From contig CM049317.1 in assembly GCA_026874595.1 (NCBI GenBank), positions 58,952,118 to 59,016,117 on the forward strand: DNA of 64,000 nt. Direction: 5' to 3'. Position numbers and translations under genes: made by a program. This DNA comes from Sipunculus nudus (Eukaryota > Annelida > Sipuncula > Golfingiida > Sipunculidae). The notes beneath the pieces were generated by a model, which was given only the letters and a program-made list of their open reading frames with translations, was not told where the DNA came from and made no database searches. Shown here in pieces: positions 1 through 12,889 of this stretch (the stretch's first letter is position 1; each line of letters begins with the position of its first letter).

Positions 1-126
1 AACACCAAGGTGCGCACAGAATTATAATCTAACCACTGAAAGTGTGATATTGCATTTTGCATCCAGCCCAAATTTTAAAAACTGCTCTCGTTAGTTTGAT
101 CACACAAGCTCTCATTGGTTTTATTC
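1..126. other. Unique flank, no gene seen
   Basis: AT-rich sequence leading into the first minisatellite. I see no coding potential or repeat in it. Confidence 0.5.
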
Positions 127-1063
127 TCCTCAGTGTTCCCACCTTGCCAAGTCTGTAGTCTCTGGTCTCCTCAGTGTTACTACCTTGCCTAGTTTGTGGT
201 CTCTGGTCTCCTCAGTGTTACTACCTTGCCTAGTCTGTGGTTTCTTGTCTCCTCAGTGTTCCTACAGTGCCTAGTTTGTGGTCTCTGCTCTCCTCAGTGT
301 TCCTACCTTGCCTAGTTTGTGGTCTCTGATATTCTTAGTTTTCCTACCTTGCCAAGTCTGTAGTCTCTGGTCTCCTCAGTGTTCCTACCTTGCCTAGTCT
401 GTGGTCTCTGGTATCCTTAGTTTTCTTAACTTGCCTAGTCGGTTGTCTCTGCTCTCCTCAGTGTTCCTACCTTGCCTGAATTGTGGTCTCTAGAATCCTT
501 AGTTTTCCAACCTTGCCTAGTCTGTAGTCTCTGGTCTCCTCAGTGTTCCCACCTAGCCTAGTCTGAGGTCTCTGCTCTCTTCAGTGTTCCTACGTTGCCT
601 AGTCTGTGGACTCTGGTCCCCTTAGTGTTCCTAACTTGCCTAGTCTGTAGGCTCTCGTCCCCTCAGTGTTCCTACCTTGCCTCGTCTGTGGTCTCTCGTC
701 CCCTCAGTGTTCCTACCTTGCCTGGTCTGTGGTCTCTCGTCCCCCTAGTGTTCATAACTTGCCTAGTCTGTAGGCTCTCGTCCCCTCAGTGTTCCTACCT
801 TGCCTAGTCTGTGGTCTCTGGTATCCTTAGTTTTACTACCTTGCCTAGTCTGTGGTCTCTCATCCCCTTAGTGTTCCTACCTTGCCTAGTCTATGGTCTC
901 TGGTCACCTCAGTGTTCCTACCTTGCCTAGTCTTTAGTCTCTGGTATCATTAGTTTTCCTGCCTTGCCTAGTCTGTGGTCTCTGGTATCCTTAGTTTCCC
1001 TACCTTGCCTAGTCTGTGGTCTCTGCTCTGCTCAGTGTTCCAACCTTTCTAGTCGGTGGTCTT
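127..1063. repeat. 41-bp minisatellite, about 23 units
   Basis: Tandem repeat with a consistent 41-bp period. Each unit contains variants of CTTGCCTAGTCTGTGGTCTC followed by TGGTCTCCTCAGTGTTCCTA. Units differ by scattered substitutions (GTTCC/GTTACT, CTCC/ATCC), so it is an old, point-mutated array rather than a recent expansion. The period is not divisible by three, and the short frame within it (595-807) is a by-product of the repeat, not a gene. The array ends in a degraded unit at about 1045-1063. Confidence 0.95.
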
Positions 1064-1890
1064 ATTTTCACAATATAACAAATTAAACACTGAACCATTT
1101 TTTGTCAAAGCACATTCGGTATATTAGAATAGTCTTGTAATACATGGTACCGGCTGAATGTTGTGTTAACCTGACTGGCAGAGAAATACCTTAACGTTAA
1201 CCTGAATGAAACCCAACCTGGTTGAGAAATGCCCGTCATTACTAAATCTATGCTGACTCTTCATGCGGTGCCACTTCTACTAAGGTGTGACAGGTGGCGC
1301 TTTGGCACTTTTTTTACCGGCTCATGTCACACATGCAGGTTACCGGGCTTCATGAAAACATTTGAACTATCTAACGGTTAAAACCTAAATGAGAATTCGT
1401 GCATCATATGACTTAATTATTTAATTCAAATATTTTAATTCACATTTAAAAGTTAAATAAAAAGTACAGGTAGCTATACAATATTTAAAAGTTTCTATTC
1501 GTTCTAACCTCTCCTCCTGGTTCTGCAGCACCAAAAAGCCACAATACATAGTAATAATATGAGGAATAAAGGAATCAGCAGATAATACAACTTCGTTATC
1601 TTCATTGCCGGAGCCTCTGAAACAAAGAGGGCAAAAATATAATAATTAAACTGCAATTGCTCTACGTCAAAAAATGAGAAAATAGTTATATAGTTACACT
1701 TGAAACCAGCAGAAGTAATTCAAGATTAAGTGTACTCCTGTTCTATCTAATCCAATTCCAATACATGCCATTTTAACGAAATAAGCAAACAATATTAACA
1801 TCTGGAAAAATAAATTTTATGAATCAATACAATTCATTCATATAACAGCGAACAAATTTGGTAAAGTTTTATAATAGCGTAAAGTGTGGA
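1064..1890. other. AT-rich intergenic DNA, nothing recognised
   Basis: No frame of convincing length or composition, no splice-site-bounded coding block and no clear repeat. It ends at a 23-nt poly-C tract. Confidence 0.5.
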
Positions 1891-1913
1891 CCCCCCCCCC
1901 CCCCCCCCCCCCC
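1891..1913. repeat. Poly-C tract (23 nt)
   Basis: Uninterrupted run of 23 C. Similar C or G runs recur at 12022, 15650, 23418, 23470, 26965, 50921, 59865 and 60411, so homopolymeric C/G tracts are a habit of this genome. Length is likely to be unreliable in assembly. Confidence 0.95.
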
Positions 1914-2039
1914 GCTGGATCAGCGCCTCATATTGATGGATCAGGTAGTTGCTATCTAAAGTCTCAGGAACCGTATGATGCTAACATCACCTAACAATGC
2001 ATTGCCTTGACTTTGTGTCATTTGCATAAAACATGAAAC

Positions 2040-2530
2040 AATTTGTATAACATCCTTGAAGGAATAGCCTGTATAAAAGTTTTGCTCTAAAAACATGAAA
2101 GGAGAATTCTTTTTAATGGATACTAAATATACAATGAAATTGTTGACACCTCTGACCTTGACCTTGCACGAAATGCATTAATGCTTGACCCGAGGTTAAA
2201 GCATGATTTTAATGCCTCCATATGAGAGGTATTTCATTGCAATATATTATAAGTGTTTAAGGAGTTAGTGAGACTTACCCTGCCCCATACATAGTCGGAA
2301 TGGCGTATAAGAACTGCTGTCTGATACATGAAATACTTTAAATAAGAGGAAAATACTTTTAATGAAAATTAAATTTCATGCACTTGTTGACCCTTCTGAC
2401 CTTGCCCTTATTCAAAATATCATCAAATATGACTCGAGTTAAAGTAATATTTCTACGTTTTCATATGATGGCTTATTTGTTCCAGTGTATTAAATATATG
2501 GGAACTTATAGAGAATTTCATTACATCTAC
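2040..2530. repeat. Diverged direct repeat pair, about 240-bp period
   Basis: Two diverged units, about 2050-2290 and 2300-2530, share the order TTGTTGACAC(C/T)CTCTGACC, CTTGACCTT/CTTGCCCTT, a GA-GTTAAAG block and a CATATGA block. Similarity is visible by eye but interrupted. It is probably part of an old dispersed tandem element and no coding is seen. Confidence 0.6.
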
Positions 2531-2646
2531 CCCAAGGGTAAATTTACTCGGTGATGTCTACAAAACTTTATATGCTCATAATTCTAAAATGACATCTTAT
2601 TATTTGTGTAAATATTTCTTTGTAGTAGGTAAAGTACAGAATCAAA

Positions 2647-2842
2647 ATGATCTTTCTCGATCCGGTTCATAAGCCGGAACTACACCAAAATCTTATCGAT
2701 TCTTCATTGGCCCATTAACTAGGTGCCCTGAAAATTTCCTTGGATTCTGTTCATGACTGCCTGATTTATGATGTGAACAACACAAACACTCACACGCACA
2801 CATGGATGGGAAGGAACGCATAGCCTCCTGACGGAAGCAACA
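2647..2842 (+). repeat. Partial copy of dispersed family S (3' half)
   Basis: Matches the 3' halves of the copies at 47903-48258 and 56229-56543: a GATCCGG..CATAAGCCGGA block, 'CCAAAATCTTATCGATTCTTC', 'GAAAATTTCC', 'CTGTTCATGA', a CA-rich stretch, and a final CCTCCTGACGGAAGCAA. Full copies start with TGCCTCCGCC and end with GGCGGAGGCA, i.e. short terminal inverted repeats. No coding capacity, so a non-autonomous mobile element is the best reading. Confidence 0.65.
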
Positions 2843-2849
2843 AACATTA

Positions 2850-5800
2850 ATTAAGTAGGCCAACACATGTATGTACTGAGGAACACTGAGTTGGGCTGGA
2901 GGCAATGCTGGCCACGTTACTTGTTCTTATGTTTTCAGCAATACCCCTGCAGTAAGTCCCAGCCTCAGAGTTGGGAAATCCAGGTCCGTGCTGTGTGCTG
3001 TTTTTTTTTTTTCCTGCTGTTGACGCTGCTACAGCAGCGATGCTGTGGCTGTGTATGTTACTGCACTGGGTGTAGTTTAACTGCAGCCGCACCTTGATAC
3101 AACGCGGGCATTACCTGCGTATGTACTTTACCTCACAGTTTATACATACTGGTTATACTTACATACAGGTGGATCTACAGAGCACCATATATTATATATA
3201 TTGATTATATAATCAATAAATATCCTTTCAAATCATAAAACCATATGAGAACCAGATGTTGTGCATTATCTCCTGAAGTCTGTTCACAAATTAAAATTTC
3301 TTCCCCTGTCGATTCGTCCAAAATAATGATATGTTGGCTTGCGTCTCTGTACATATATATCTGTAAAACCTATATAAATAAAACCTAAAAATAAGTAATA
3401 TTATAACTGAAATACCAGGTCTGCTATACACTCATTCACATAAATAAATATATTTTCGTTTAAGAAAAACTCGGTATATTTTATTACCTTCTTATGATAA
3501 TTCGCTATCTTGTGTGGCCGTGATATCTTCGTCCCAGAATTATCAATCAGTGTATATCTGAGTATCGTTGGTGATTTCTTAGATACATCGGTCCCTGTAT
3601 ATATATCACATTAGAGTCTAACCTCCTAAGACGCATATTCAGTTGATGTTATTTAAAACAAATAACAGAATCCAGTTCGTGAGCTCACAACATCTCTCAG
3701 CTAGTTTACAACTAGCTTGTTACCAGATATATCCTACAACGTATGGTTAACATATTGGTATGTATTTCATACCGCTGTACTATCTCTTGAATCCGTGTGA
3801 TGTCCACTGAGCTCTTGTGTTTACTTTAATTATTAGTTTTCAAATTTGTATGCTATATCGTCCAGGCATTTACGGTTGAAACTTAATGCTCTGCCAACTG
3901 AAGTTACGTAATTATATATTACCATTATACATATAAGCATATTTTATAAACTAACCATGCAGGTATGTCATGACCAAGGTACAGATACCTCGGCCAATGT
4001 GATGTCATGACAAACGCTGAGTCAGTATCACGGCCCGGTTATTACAAATTATTACGTTTGTTTTGGGACTCCAGAGTCAAGCGCACCTGGAGTCTGCATG
4101 AAATCGACAAGAATCACCCTTCCGAATGTGTCGAGCTAAAGCTTCGAGTCTGCTGTGACAGTTTTGACAATTTGACAAAAGCAAATTAAATTGTGAACAG
4201 GGAATAATTGATCGCACTGTATACATGTAGAAATTAAAGAGTAATGGACGTTTCAGTGTTTAAAATTGGACGAAACGGAAAATTTAACTGATGTGTGGAA
4301 AAGAATAAAAAGTATTTCCAGGAAAAAATAATCAGATTATAAATTATCGAAAATAGCGTGACTATATTCGGCTGATAACTTCCGATAACATATATTTGCC
4401 GTCTGATAGATTTCATACATTACACGACGTAGAAAAGGATATTGACATTTAGCTATCATAACCTATTAAGTGACCAACTGGAACGAACATGGTAACATAT
4501 CTATAACCAAAAAACACTGTACGAGAAATGATAAAATATTCTCTTATTTCAGACATTAAATATCCGTCCCGTCAGTTTGTTTTTTAGCATGTCGCTGAAA
4601 TGAAACTGTGTAATTGTTAAGTATGAAAGTGTTGGCCTATGAAACCATCAGGATACACTGTACTAGATATTTACTCATTAAGTAGTTGAATGAAAAATGG
4701 ATGATATGCTACAGGCATATAGGCATAGATATTACTTGTTTATAAAATGGGTATCGTCAAATGAATAGGCTTGCTTCAGGTCAGCTTTAGTCAGCCGACA
4801 TTTTGTCAGCCGAGTCGAGCCACGAAACTTGGCTTGCTACTAAAGTCGGCGGTTTTTGTTTTTTTTTGTCCACGCCAGCCGCATTTGAGTGGTTAATACG
4901 GCTCCGGGCTTTAAATTATATTAATGTGTTATACCCAATGCAGTAAAAACAAAAACAAAAAAAAACAAAAAAAAAACAAGGCAAGTTGGATGGGGGTGGG
5001 GGGTGGGGGTGGACAGGGGGTTAATTAGCGTAACTTCGGCCCTCTGACATTAGAGAGTCTACGACCAGTGTACTGGCTGTCAGAGTTCCGTTACATTCTT
5101 CAGCGAGGAATGCACTTTAAGACCCTATAAGGATGCAAATATTTTCGTTATTTTTGACAGGGCCTTGGCCTACAAGTACGATGTCACTTGACATAAACCG
5201 GACCAGCTCTTAGTTGTTTGTATGTACTTCCTAACAACACCTACCATGAGCGAGAAAAATTCCGTTTTAACTCGGCATATTGATAAATCCATTTGCATGT
5301 TTGTTGGCTTTTTGACCGCAAGGATATAAGCATGGCTCGCTCGGATAACGGAGTTTCAGTTTGGGTTATGAGTTCACCTGGATTATTTGGTCTTAAATCA
5401 TCAATCGTAGCCTCACGTTAAGATTGTGGGCTGTTGGCAACGATATCAATGCAACATGATAGAAGACCAATCCACCGGTATGGCTTGTGTCACGACTCAA
5501 GTAAGGCTTACCAGCGCAGTTATAATTGCCCACCGAATCGTGTACTAACGGCTAGAAGTTAGGCTAAAAACATTTTTTAAGATGTCTTCAGTCAGGCCAC
5601 TAAAGAGGCCTATAATGAAAATACAAGGAAAGGGTAAAAGCATAATAATGCCTATCATTGAATACTTCAGCCTTCTGGATGATATTAAATCAGCAGCTGC
5701 ATGGTCCAAAGGGCGGGAATACCCGGTATAAGGGCTGTAATCTACTTGCAAAGGAACTTATCATCTCTATTTCACCCAGGATACTTGTATATTATTCAAA

Positions 5801-6570
5801 ATATAACTATATGTTATACATTTAGATAAATATACACTGATACATATCATTTCAACCACATATCCAAAAAAATATGTGAAATTATGTAACAAGAGTTAAA
5901 TGAAAAATCCCATTTTGGGAACAAAGGGATGACCATTTAAATTTAGTCATCCTTGTAAATGCTTTTGATACCTTTGATATCTTAACAAGTATAACGTGAG
6001 TAATATGGACACAAGTCCGCAGTGCAAGACCATATAAGCCTGGAAACGGTTGACAGCTTTATAGTTGAATATATTTTAATCAAAATATTATTTGAATTAA
6101 GCTATTGCTGTATTAAAATAAGGGGAAATACATTTTGAATTTCAATAAATTACAGAATCACTGATAAAATGACAACATTATGGGTGAAAACCTAGTTTAC
6201 ATCGATGCACAGTAAAATTTTCGTGGCCATTTTTTAGTAAAAAAAAATGTCTTTACAATCATAGACATTTAACATTTGTATAAGGCTTATTTAATTTATT
6301 TTATAAAAGCTGGTCGAACCAAGGCGTCAAATTTAGTGATACACATGCAGAGTCAAGGGCACAATTACATCGTGTGCCTACGTCATTTTTTGTTAATATT
6401 ATAAAATATTAATACTTTTTGCTTTCATGCAATAGTGGTATATTGATGATGATGCACGGATAGGTCCTGGTAGCATAATTTATAATTCTTTAAGTAAATA
6501 AGGAACAAAAGGAACAAATTGTCCATGCTTTTCATGTCACTAAATGTGCGAAATGTTGGCCCTTTATTTC
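2850..6570. other. AT-rich intergenic DNA, no gene recognised
   Basis: About 3.7 kb without a convincing exon. It holds a poly-T run near 3001, A-rich tracts near 4948-4978, a G/T-rich stretch near 4990-5020 and many short chance frames (2867-3097, 4007-4189, 5545-5751). None of these has recognisable protein similarity or splice-site framing. Confidence 0.5.
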
Positions 6571-6574
6571 CTGA

Positions 6575-6731
6575 TTTCACACACACACAGACACCATCAG
6601 CTACACACACAAACACACACACAGACATATATGCAATCAGATGAAGACGCAGAGCAGGTCATACATTTTAATTTTCATAGGCCTACTTACGCTAAATTCA
6701 TTATTAATATTTTATTATTTATCATGTATTC

Positions 6732-6768
<37 letters not shown>

Positions 6769-6832
6769 TTTATTAATTTTATTATTAATTTTATTATTAA
6801 TTTTATTATAAATTTTATATTATTAGGAACGC
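6575..6832. repeat. (CA)n and (ATT)n microsatellites
   Basis: CA-rich stretch at about 6580-6625, then ATT/TTA triplets from about 6737 grading into a TTTTATTAAT-type repeat to 6830. The 97-codon open frame across it is a low-complexity artefact. Confidence 0.9.
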
Positions 6833-7004
6833 CATGATGTATTTGCTTTCACCAAACTAATCTAGTGTTAATATCTGTGACGGGTACCAGTCTAAGACTC
6901 GACAAGCAGGGTCTGCCAATGACAATCCTATACCTTATTTGGATCTTCCTTTCAGCCTTTAGCGGCGTAGTTTTAACCCGTGGTTGCTGCATACAAAATC
7001 GACT

Positions 7005-7445
7005 CTAGTTACACTGTTAAAAATAAGGGTTTCTAAAAGTGGTAAAAGAGGGTTTTCAGCGTGTCCATATAGCGATACCCTTTTAAAACCCTTCAAGGGT
7101 TTTTTCTTAAAACCTTTTATCTAATAAGGGTTTTCCCAAAAACCCTTTTACAACCTTTAGTAAACCCTCTAGATACCCTTTAAGTATATTTTAAAACCTT
7201 TTAGAAACCTTTTTGATTTATCAAAAACCCTTTTTACACCTGTATGGGATGTTAAAACCCATATTCATTACTTACAGAAACCTTTTTAAATTATTGAATA
7301 CCTTTTATAAACCTTTATGGCTTGTTACAAAACACTTTTGGGAATTATTTCAGAAACCTATTCAAATTAAACTTAAATTATTTGCTTTGGGTTCTCTTTT
7401 AAGTTGTTCCACTTTAGAGGGGGTGAGGGGGGGGGGTTATTCTCA
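7005..7445. repeat. Repeat rich in AAACCCTTTT, MITE-like left end
   Basis: Starts with TTACACTGTTAAAAATAAGG, the same kind of terminus seen inverted at 24244-24258 (TTCTAACAGTGTAGG). Inside, AAACCCTTTT and AAACCTTTT recur more than ten times in both orientations up to a G-rich run at 7420-7436. It may be an element whose interior has been amplified. No matching right terminus is found. Confidence 0.5.
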
Positions 7446-8463
7446 GAAGGAAAAAAAAATATCAAGACTACTTACCAGTAAAAAACTTTTATTTTCACCT
7501 TTTATGATTCCATTTATAAACATACAATATAAAAATATATAACAGAAGTATAAATATATATAAATTTGAAATAATAAAACCAAGGTATTAAGTGGTACCT
7601 CTTTGTACAGGTTTGGTTCAAATTTTGCATTCATACACATTCATAGATGCAAATAAGCCTCACTAAAACTGATGAAATAATGCAATATTATTACACAGTA
7701 ATCATTAAAACCTAGCGTTTTAGCCCAAAAACTTACAAAACCTAGGGTCACTTTGAGCTAATATCAGGCTTCTGATATTTACCCTGATTTACCCTGGACC
7801 TGTCTGCATGTTACACAAGAAGTTTTAAAGTTTACAAAATATTTGACTAGCTAATGGAACACTCAAACAGTGAATAATGGAGTATCATTTAACTCTGATT
7901 TTCTCCATTTAGATGTGCTATAAATGCATGTCAAATTTGAAGACAATCCATAATATCTCTCTTGAGATATAAGAGCTGACATATTATTTTTCATATGTAA
8001 TGCCATTTAAGAACCACATGTAGTGAGAATTCACAACTGTTTGCAATATTTCTGGATAAACCCATAAGATAATTTTGTATGTTCACACATTTATAGGTGT
8101 ACATCAGCTACATTGAATCTAACTGATTAATGATTTTTTTCTAAATCATTTTTACTCAGTTTTCATGTACAATTAGATAAGTCTGTTATTCATGGCGCTC
8201 AAATGCATGTTATATATACGTCTGACAAAGCTTGATTGCTATAACTCGGATGACTTGAATGATACGACTTACTACTTCATAATATTGACTGAAGTATGCA
8301 AAATCTGAATACAAAATGCTTCTTATCCATGTAAAAAGTCTTAGGACTACATATAAACCAGTATTGTTCGGACACCTTAAATATCATGGCACATATATTC
8401 TGTAAATCATAGTAAGAACTGTGAAGCTTGACTGGAAACAAGATCTCCACCTGTTTATTATCA
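7446..8463. other. Intergenic AT-rich DNA with an element end
   Basis: No gene recognised. At 8464-8495 there is a copy of the right-end module seen elsewhere as GACTTATAGTCAGCTGAG, showing that remnants of the A/E element superfamily reach this far left. Confidence 0.5.
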
Positions 8464-8507
8464 CTATAGCACAGTTGACTTATAGTCAGCTGAGGCAGAG
8501 ATAAAAT

Positions 8508-8774
8508 TTATTTGAACTTGAGTTTCTGTGCCCAGGTTTGGACAGACCTGTCCACCTTGATGGAATGTCCTATTATAAATTTCTCCATGAACTGTGCAGT
8601 CTTCTTTAATTTCTGGGGGAACTCAAACCCAAACACCCAGAAGGCTGTAAACCATGCTTCCAAGGCACATGAGAATTTGTTGATAGGAGTCGTCAAAACT
8701 GCACTCTGGCACACATACAAACAAAACTTGCTGTTTTTGTCTTTCCTCAACACAGGGTTGCCTGTTTTCACATA
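8508..8774 (-). CDS. Probable C-terminal coding exon of an unnamed protein
   Basis: On the - strand a strong 3' splice site (a long T-rich tract then CTCTCTTCAG, 8775-8795) is followed by an 89-codon open frame to TAA at 8508-8510. It begins YVKTGNPVLRKDKNSKFCLY and contains FWVFGFEFPQKL. Spacing of aromatic and proline residues (a 'y-v-f-x-x-x-Y/F-P' pattern followed by an amphipathic stretch) reminds me of the C-termini of uncharacterised, repeat-associated proteins of fishes and invertebrates, often annotated as SAMD3-like. That similarity is from memory and not proved. An AATAAA overlaps the stop codon and a second lies near 8454. No neighbouring upstream exon could be fixed, though 17378-17468 and the GC-rich block at 23.9 kb are on the same strand. 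It may be a live gene or a relic. Confidence 0.4.
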   Translation of the reverse strand, partial: YVKTGNPVLRKDKNSKFCLYVCQSAVLTTPINKFSCALEAWFTAFWVFGFEFPQKLKKTAQFMEKFIIGHSIKVDRSVQTWAQKLKFK

Positions 8775-9236
8775 CTGAAGAGAGAAAAAAAAAATTAGTT
8801 TGTGGTGAAAAAATAAAATTTTCTGATTTAAAAAAAAAAAATCATGTGTTGTCCAGGTTTTTCATGACTTACCATTTTATTTAAATTATATACAAATAGA
8901 AATTTGGCACTTTAAAATATCTGTACAAATGTTAAGTTGCCTGTAAGTAATTCTAGTCACATTTGGAAGATGATGATAGTGGCTAATTTAGAAAGAGTGA
9001 AAAGGTTATAATACATCATATTTCATTTCTTTTTCTAATCACATATTAGAAACAAGGAACTCATGTGTCACATCCCTCAGTTGAATTTTGGAAAATGTTA
9101 TCAAATTCATAATATATTTAATTTTTATAGATATAATAGCATTTGAAAAGCTAAAAGGAAATGGCCCTGCTAACTGATGATAATCAAATATAAAATACAT
9201 ATTTTCTGAACTAATACAGTTTTCTTTTAGGAACTA

Positions 9237-11243
9237 CCGTAAAAGTCGTTGGAGAAGTCGCATCCTTATTACAAGTCGCACCCTGACTTTTAGGATCCCC
9301 CTGGGGAATAGCCGTTCAAGTTTAGTTTCAGGAAAAGTCCATAATATAGGTCGCACCCAGACTTCGGAGGCGTCCCAACCACCTGATACTTTTGGAATTT
9401 GAGTATCATTCCTTGCGATGCAAGACTACAACCAACGTCCCCGTAGTACTTTTGTGGTTTATAAACTAGATAAACCATTCAAACGTAAAAATAATTGGAC
9501 AGCTTTAATACAATGCTTATATTTAAGTAAAACAACAGAATCTTAACATATAAAGTCGGGGTTCAATTGTCAGGTAAGATTTGTACAGTGCCAAAGTCAG
9601 CTGCGTCGGATAACATTTTGTGCTGTGAAACGATGTCATTGTTGCCGTTTCTTACTAGGTTAAGTAACATTAGAATGCAAATATCAAGTTAAATGACTGT
9701 ATTAATAAACTAAAAGAGTCTGAGGCAAATTACTATCACAATCGAGCAACTCTTTAAATTGTTAAAGATCGTCAAACGTAGGGTGGATTCATTAGACTAT
9801 GATTAGTTTGCGTACGCGTGACGAGTCCCAATCCGTCGCATTGGGCATGATTTGAACTGACTTAAGACAACTGAAAGATGGAAAGAATAATTGAGTTTGA
9901 ATTTATTCACCTAATTTCTTAAATAGGCTCTAAAACTGAATTTAGTAACCCTTCAATTAAGTGTTACAACTTACCATCTAGGCGCGGCACATGCACGGTA
10001 TTACTGAAATCACTGAAATATATGTCAGTCAACAGGGGGATAATGAACGCTTTATCGACCGGTCAGATAACGTAAAATAAACATAATTGAATTTACAGAT
10101 ATTATATTTACTGGGACTAATGATTTATTTTTCTTTGATAAAATCTGGAAAACCCAATTTCCATCGTTATCAGTGATTATATTCAAGTGGCTTGGATGTA
10201 TGGCAAACTCAGCCGTGTTGAACCAGATCCGTCATGACACCAAACGGTGCCGGTTCCCGTGGATTTTAGGTGCGTATGTGGCATTTTAAGTAAATAAAAT
10301 ATATACCTTTATGGTGTTTGTTATTTCATTGTATTGACTAATATGTCTTCATTAAAAAAATCACGAATACGTCAACGCACGATTGACCGTAATGCATGCG
10401 TGCCGCTATATTGTTGGGCATACGATCGCCCTGAAAGAGACACGGGTAACACTCGGAGAAAATCGTATATTTGTAGCTCACGTGAAACGTTATAACATTG
10501 TTATCCAAAACGCTTGAAAACCACGAGATGGTGACAGTGACCTAATGATTCTTAATATGAGAGTTTATAATTGTGGATATCAGTCACGGAAGGCTTAGTT
10601 GACATGGGGATGTAAAGGTCATTGCATGGGTGACCCGGGGCTTGAACTTCCGCTACACTGCTTCAAAGGTCAGCTGGTATTCAGCGATCAACCGGGCAGG
10701 CAAATGAATTCCCGACGTATGTGTAGTGGATCAAGCTTGAATGTGACGCAATTGTACATGCATAAACGGATATGGAACCGCGAGTTTTTCATTATGGAAA
10801 GCATACCCATATAGTTAAACGGAAAGAAAATATACATCAAAGAGCGGCAGACTGGCATATGCGTCAAATTGACTCATGATATAATAGTAACGCAGATTAG
10901 AAAGTGTCACTTGAATGGCGACTTGTCAGAACGGGTAGGTCTTGAACTGGGCAAATTTAAAATTTGCATTTAATGTTAATAAAATGAAAATTTCGTCAGT
11001 TCACAAAATATAAAGCATAAGAGATGGTTAAAAGTGTAAATTATTGGGGAAAGACGTTTCACAAAGCACTGGTTAAAGGTATTGCCGATTATCGCTCAAC
11101 TGACGTCGTTCCATGTACCGGGAAAGCTGACAGAAACGGGATAAGTACGTATTACAAGTCGCACCCCGACTTTGCTAGAAAATTCTAGTTTTTAGAATTC
11201 GATTTCCTAGTACAAGTCGCGACTTCTGCAACGACTTTTACGG
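9237..11243. mobile_element. 2.0-kb pogo/Tc1-like non-autonomous element
   Basis: Bounded by inverted repeats beginning CCGTAAAAGTCGTTG; 24 of 25 terminal bases match between the ends, and each end is flanked by TA (9235-9236 and 11244-11245), the target duplication of Tc1/mariner/pogo elements. Subterminal ATTACAAGTCGCACC occurs directly repeated at both ends (about 9267 and 11150). The interior has no transposase-like frame, so the copy must have been mobilised in trans. The 'AAGTCGCACC' subterminal style is like pogo/Tigger-type elements seen in other animals. Confidence 0.8.
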
Positions 11244-11329
11244 TATATCAACTTAAGGTTCAGGAGGTGGGCGGCGGTTAATTGACATTCCAAGGAACCA
11301 ATTTTGAACACTACTGCATAAAAATACCA

Positions 11330-12885
11330 AATATGAAATTTAATTCAACAGTGATTGCATGGACTGGTAGGAAATTAAATTTAATATTTTTAAATTGTTC
11401 AAAACTGGCAGAGAGATGGAAAAACAAAATAAATGACTTTAATTCCCATTCTACTGAGGCAGGAAAATGATGAACAAATGTTTGCATTAGATCCTAATTT
11501 TTTTGTTAAATCAATTTTAATTTTTTTTGGTATATTTATGGTTTTTAAATTTTACTATATATTAACAGTATTGCACATCTATTGAATATTTAAACTGATT
11601 CACAAATCTATATTGCATCAACATTCATAGTTAATTTAGCCAGGTAACATCTCATTATACACACAAATATATGTATTCACTTTTTTTATAAAATATATAT
11701 ATTTTTTTATTGCAAAACAATAACTGTATGAAAATAACACTTTAGGATTCACATTACCAAATTGCACCTGCATTTATCCATGATTTGATTCATATATTAT
11801 CATATATGCCTACTGATGTGTAGAATTATATTATGATTTGTTTAAATAGGAAATTATTTTCTTTAAAAATGCTACTACTAAACAACATGGCATCTTCTGG
11901 ATTACTTCTTGAATTAATATTTCAAGAAAAGTTATGTACATTGGATTGAAAACAGCTTCTCATTAAAAGAACTACAGTTAACAATAACAAAAATATGTAT
12001 TGCAGTATACTTGGTTTCTGGTTGGGGGGGGGGGGGGGTAGGGCATATGAGACTTAGTAGTGTACACCTATCACAACCACAGCAGGGGTGTTCTGCCAGT
12101 GTGCATCACTAATAATGTTATCCAGGCAAGGCTTCAGTGACCTGAAGTAGGGTCATGGGCTAGAAAATGTAAATACATTTGAGCCTCTGAAAAACTTCAA
12201 AAACTAGACTTATTTTTAAGCTTTTATTTTCAAATTCAGAAATCAACAGATCAAATCCATATGTACACTGGCTGTGAAAATTGAATCAATGTACTGACAA
12301 GAAAATAATGTGCCATGGTCAATTTTGGGCAAAATTTTATGTATCAATTTTATATTTTTATCAAACAATTAAAAAAATTTGATCAAATTTTGGGTATAGA
12401 ATTAAATTTTGATTAATTAATGTTATATTACTGTAAAAAAAGTTCCTAGCTTTAACATTTATTGTGTTAAGTGATCAAATATCTTTCCTGATTTTTTTAC
12501 AAAGTGCATTATGTTTGGGCCCATTACTTTTTTAAATTTTATAATGCTGACCTAATTTCTTGCATCTACATAGGAACTATATAGGGGAATATCTATGTTA
12601 AATATGAAGACAATCTGAAGAGTAGTTTTGATATGAGACTGTCCTTAAGTGTGAAAACAGATTTTTAATAAAAAATTGACGTTTTTCCTTAATTTCTCAA
12701 AGGAAAAAAAGTCACAGAGATGCAATTTTCGGCTTGGTAGGAGATTTTGGGGACATCTATTAGTATGCCAAATTTTGGATTCCTAGGTCTTACGGTTTCA
12801 AAACGGGCCACATCTACAGACGGACGGACGAACAGACACAATGGGTCACAACTATAGCTCAGATGAATATAGAGGGGGTACTGTG
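11330..12885 (+). repeat. Element E, copy 1
   Basis: Diverged but collinear with 21060-22430. Matching landmarks include ATGGAAAAACAAA..AAATGACTTTAATTCCCATT, AACATGGCATCTTCTGGATT, GTGCATTATGTTTGGGCCCA and, at the 3' end, a GACGGACGGACGAACAGACA stretch followed by ATAGCTCAGATGA. The same 3' module closes array A at 17200. No long open frame; non-autonomous. A G-run lies at 12022-12037. Confidence 0.75.
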
Positions 12886-12889
12886 GAGT

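Noticed and set aside
9237-11243. Transposase gene in the pogo-like element
   Set aside because: Frames inside are 60-70 codons, without a DDE/D pattern or helix-turn-helix region.
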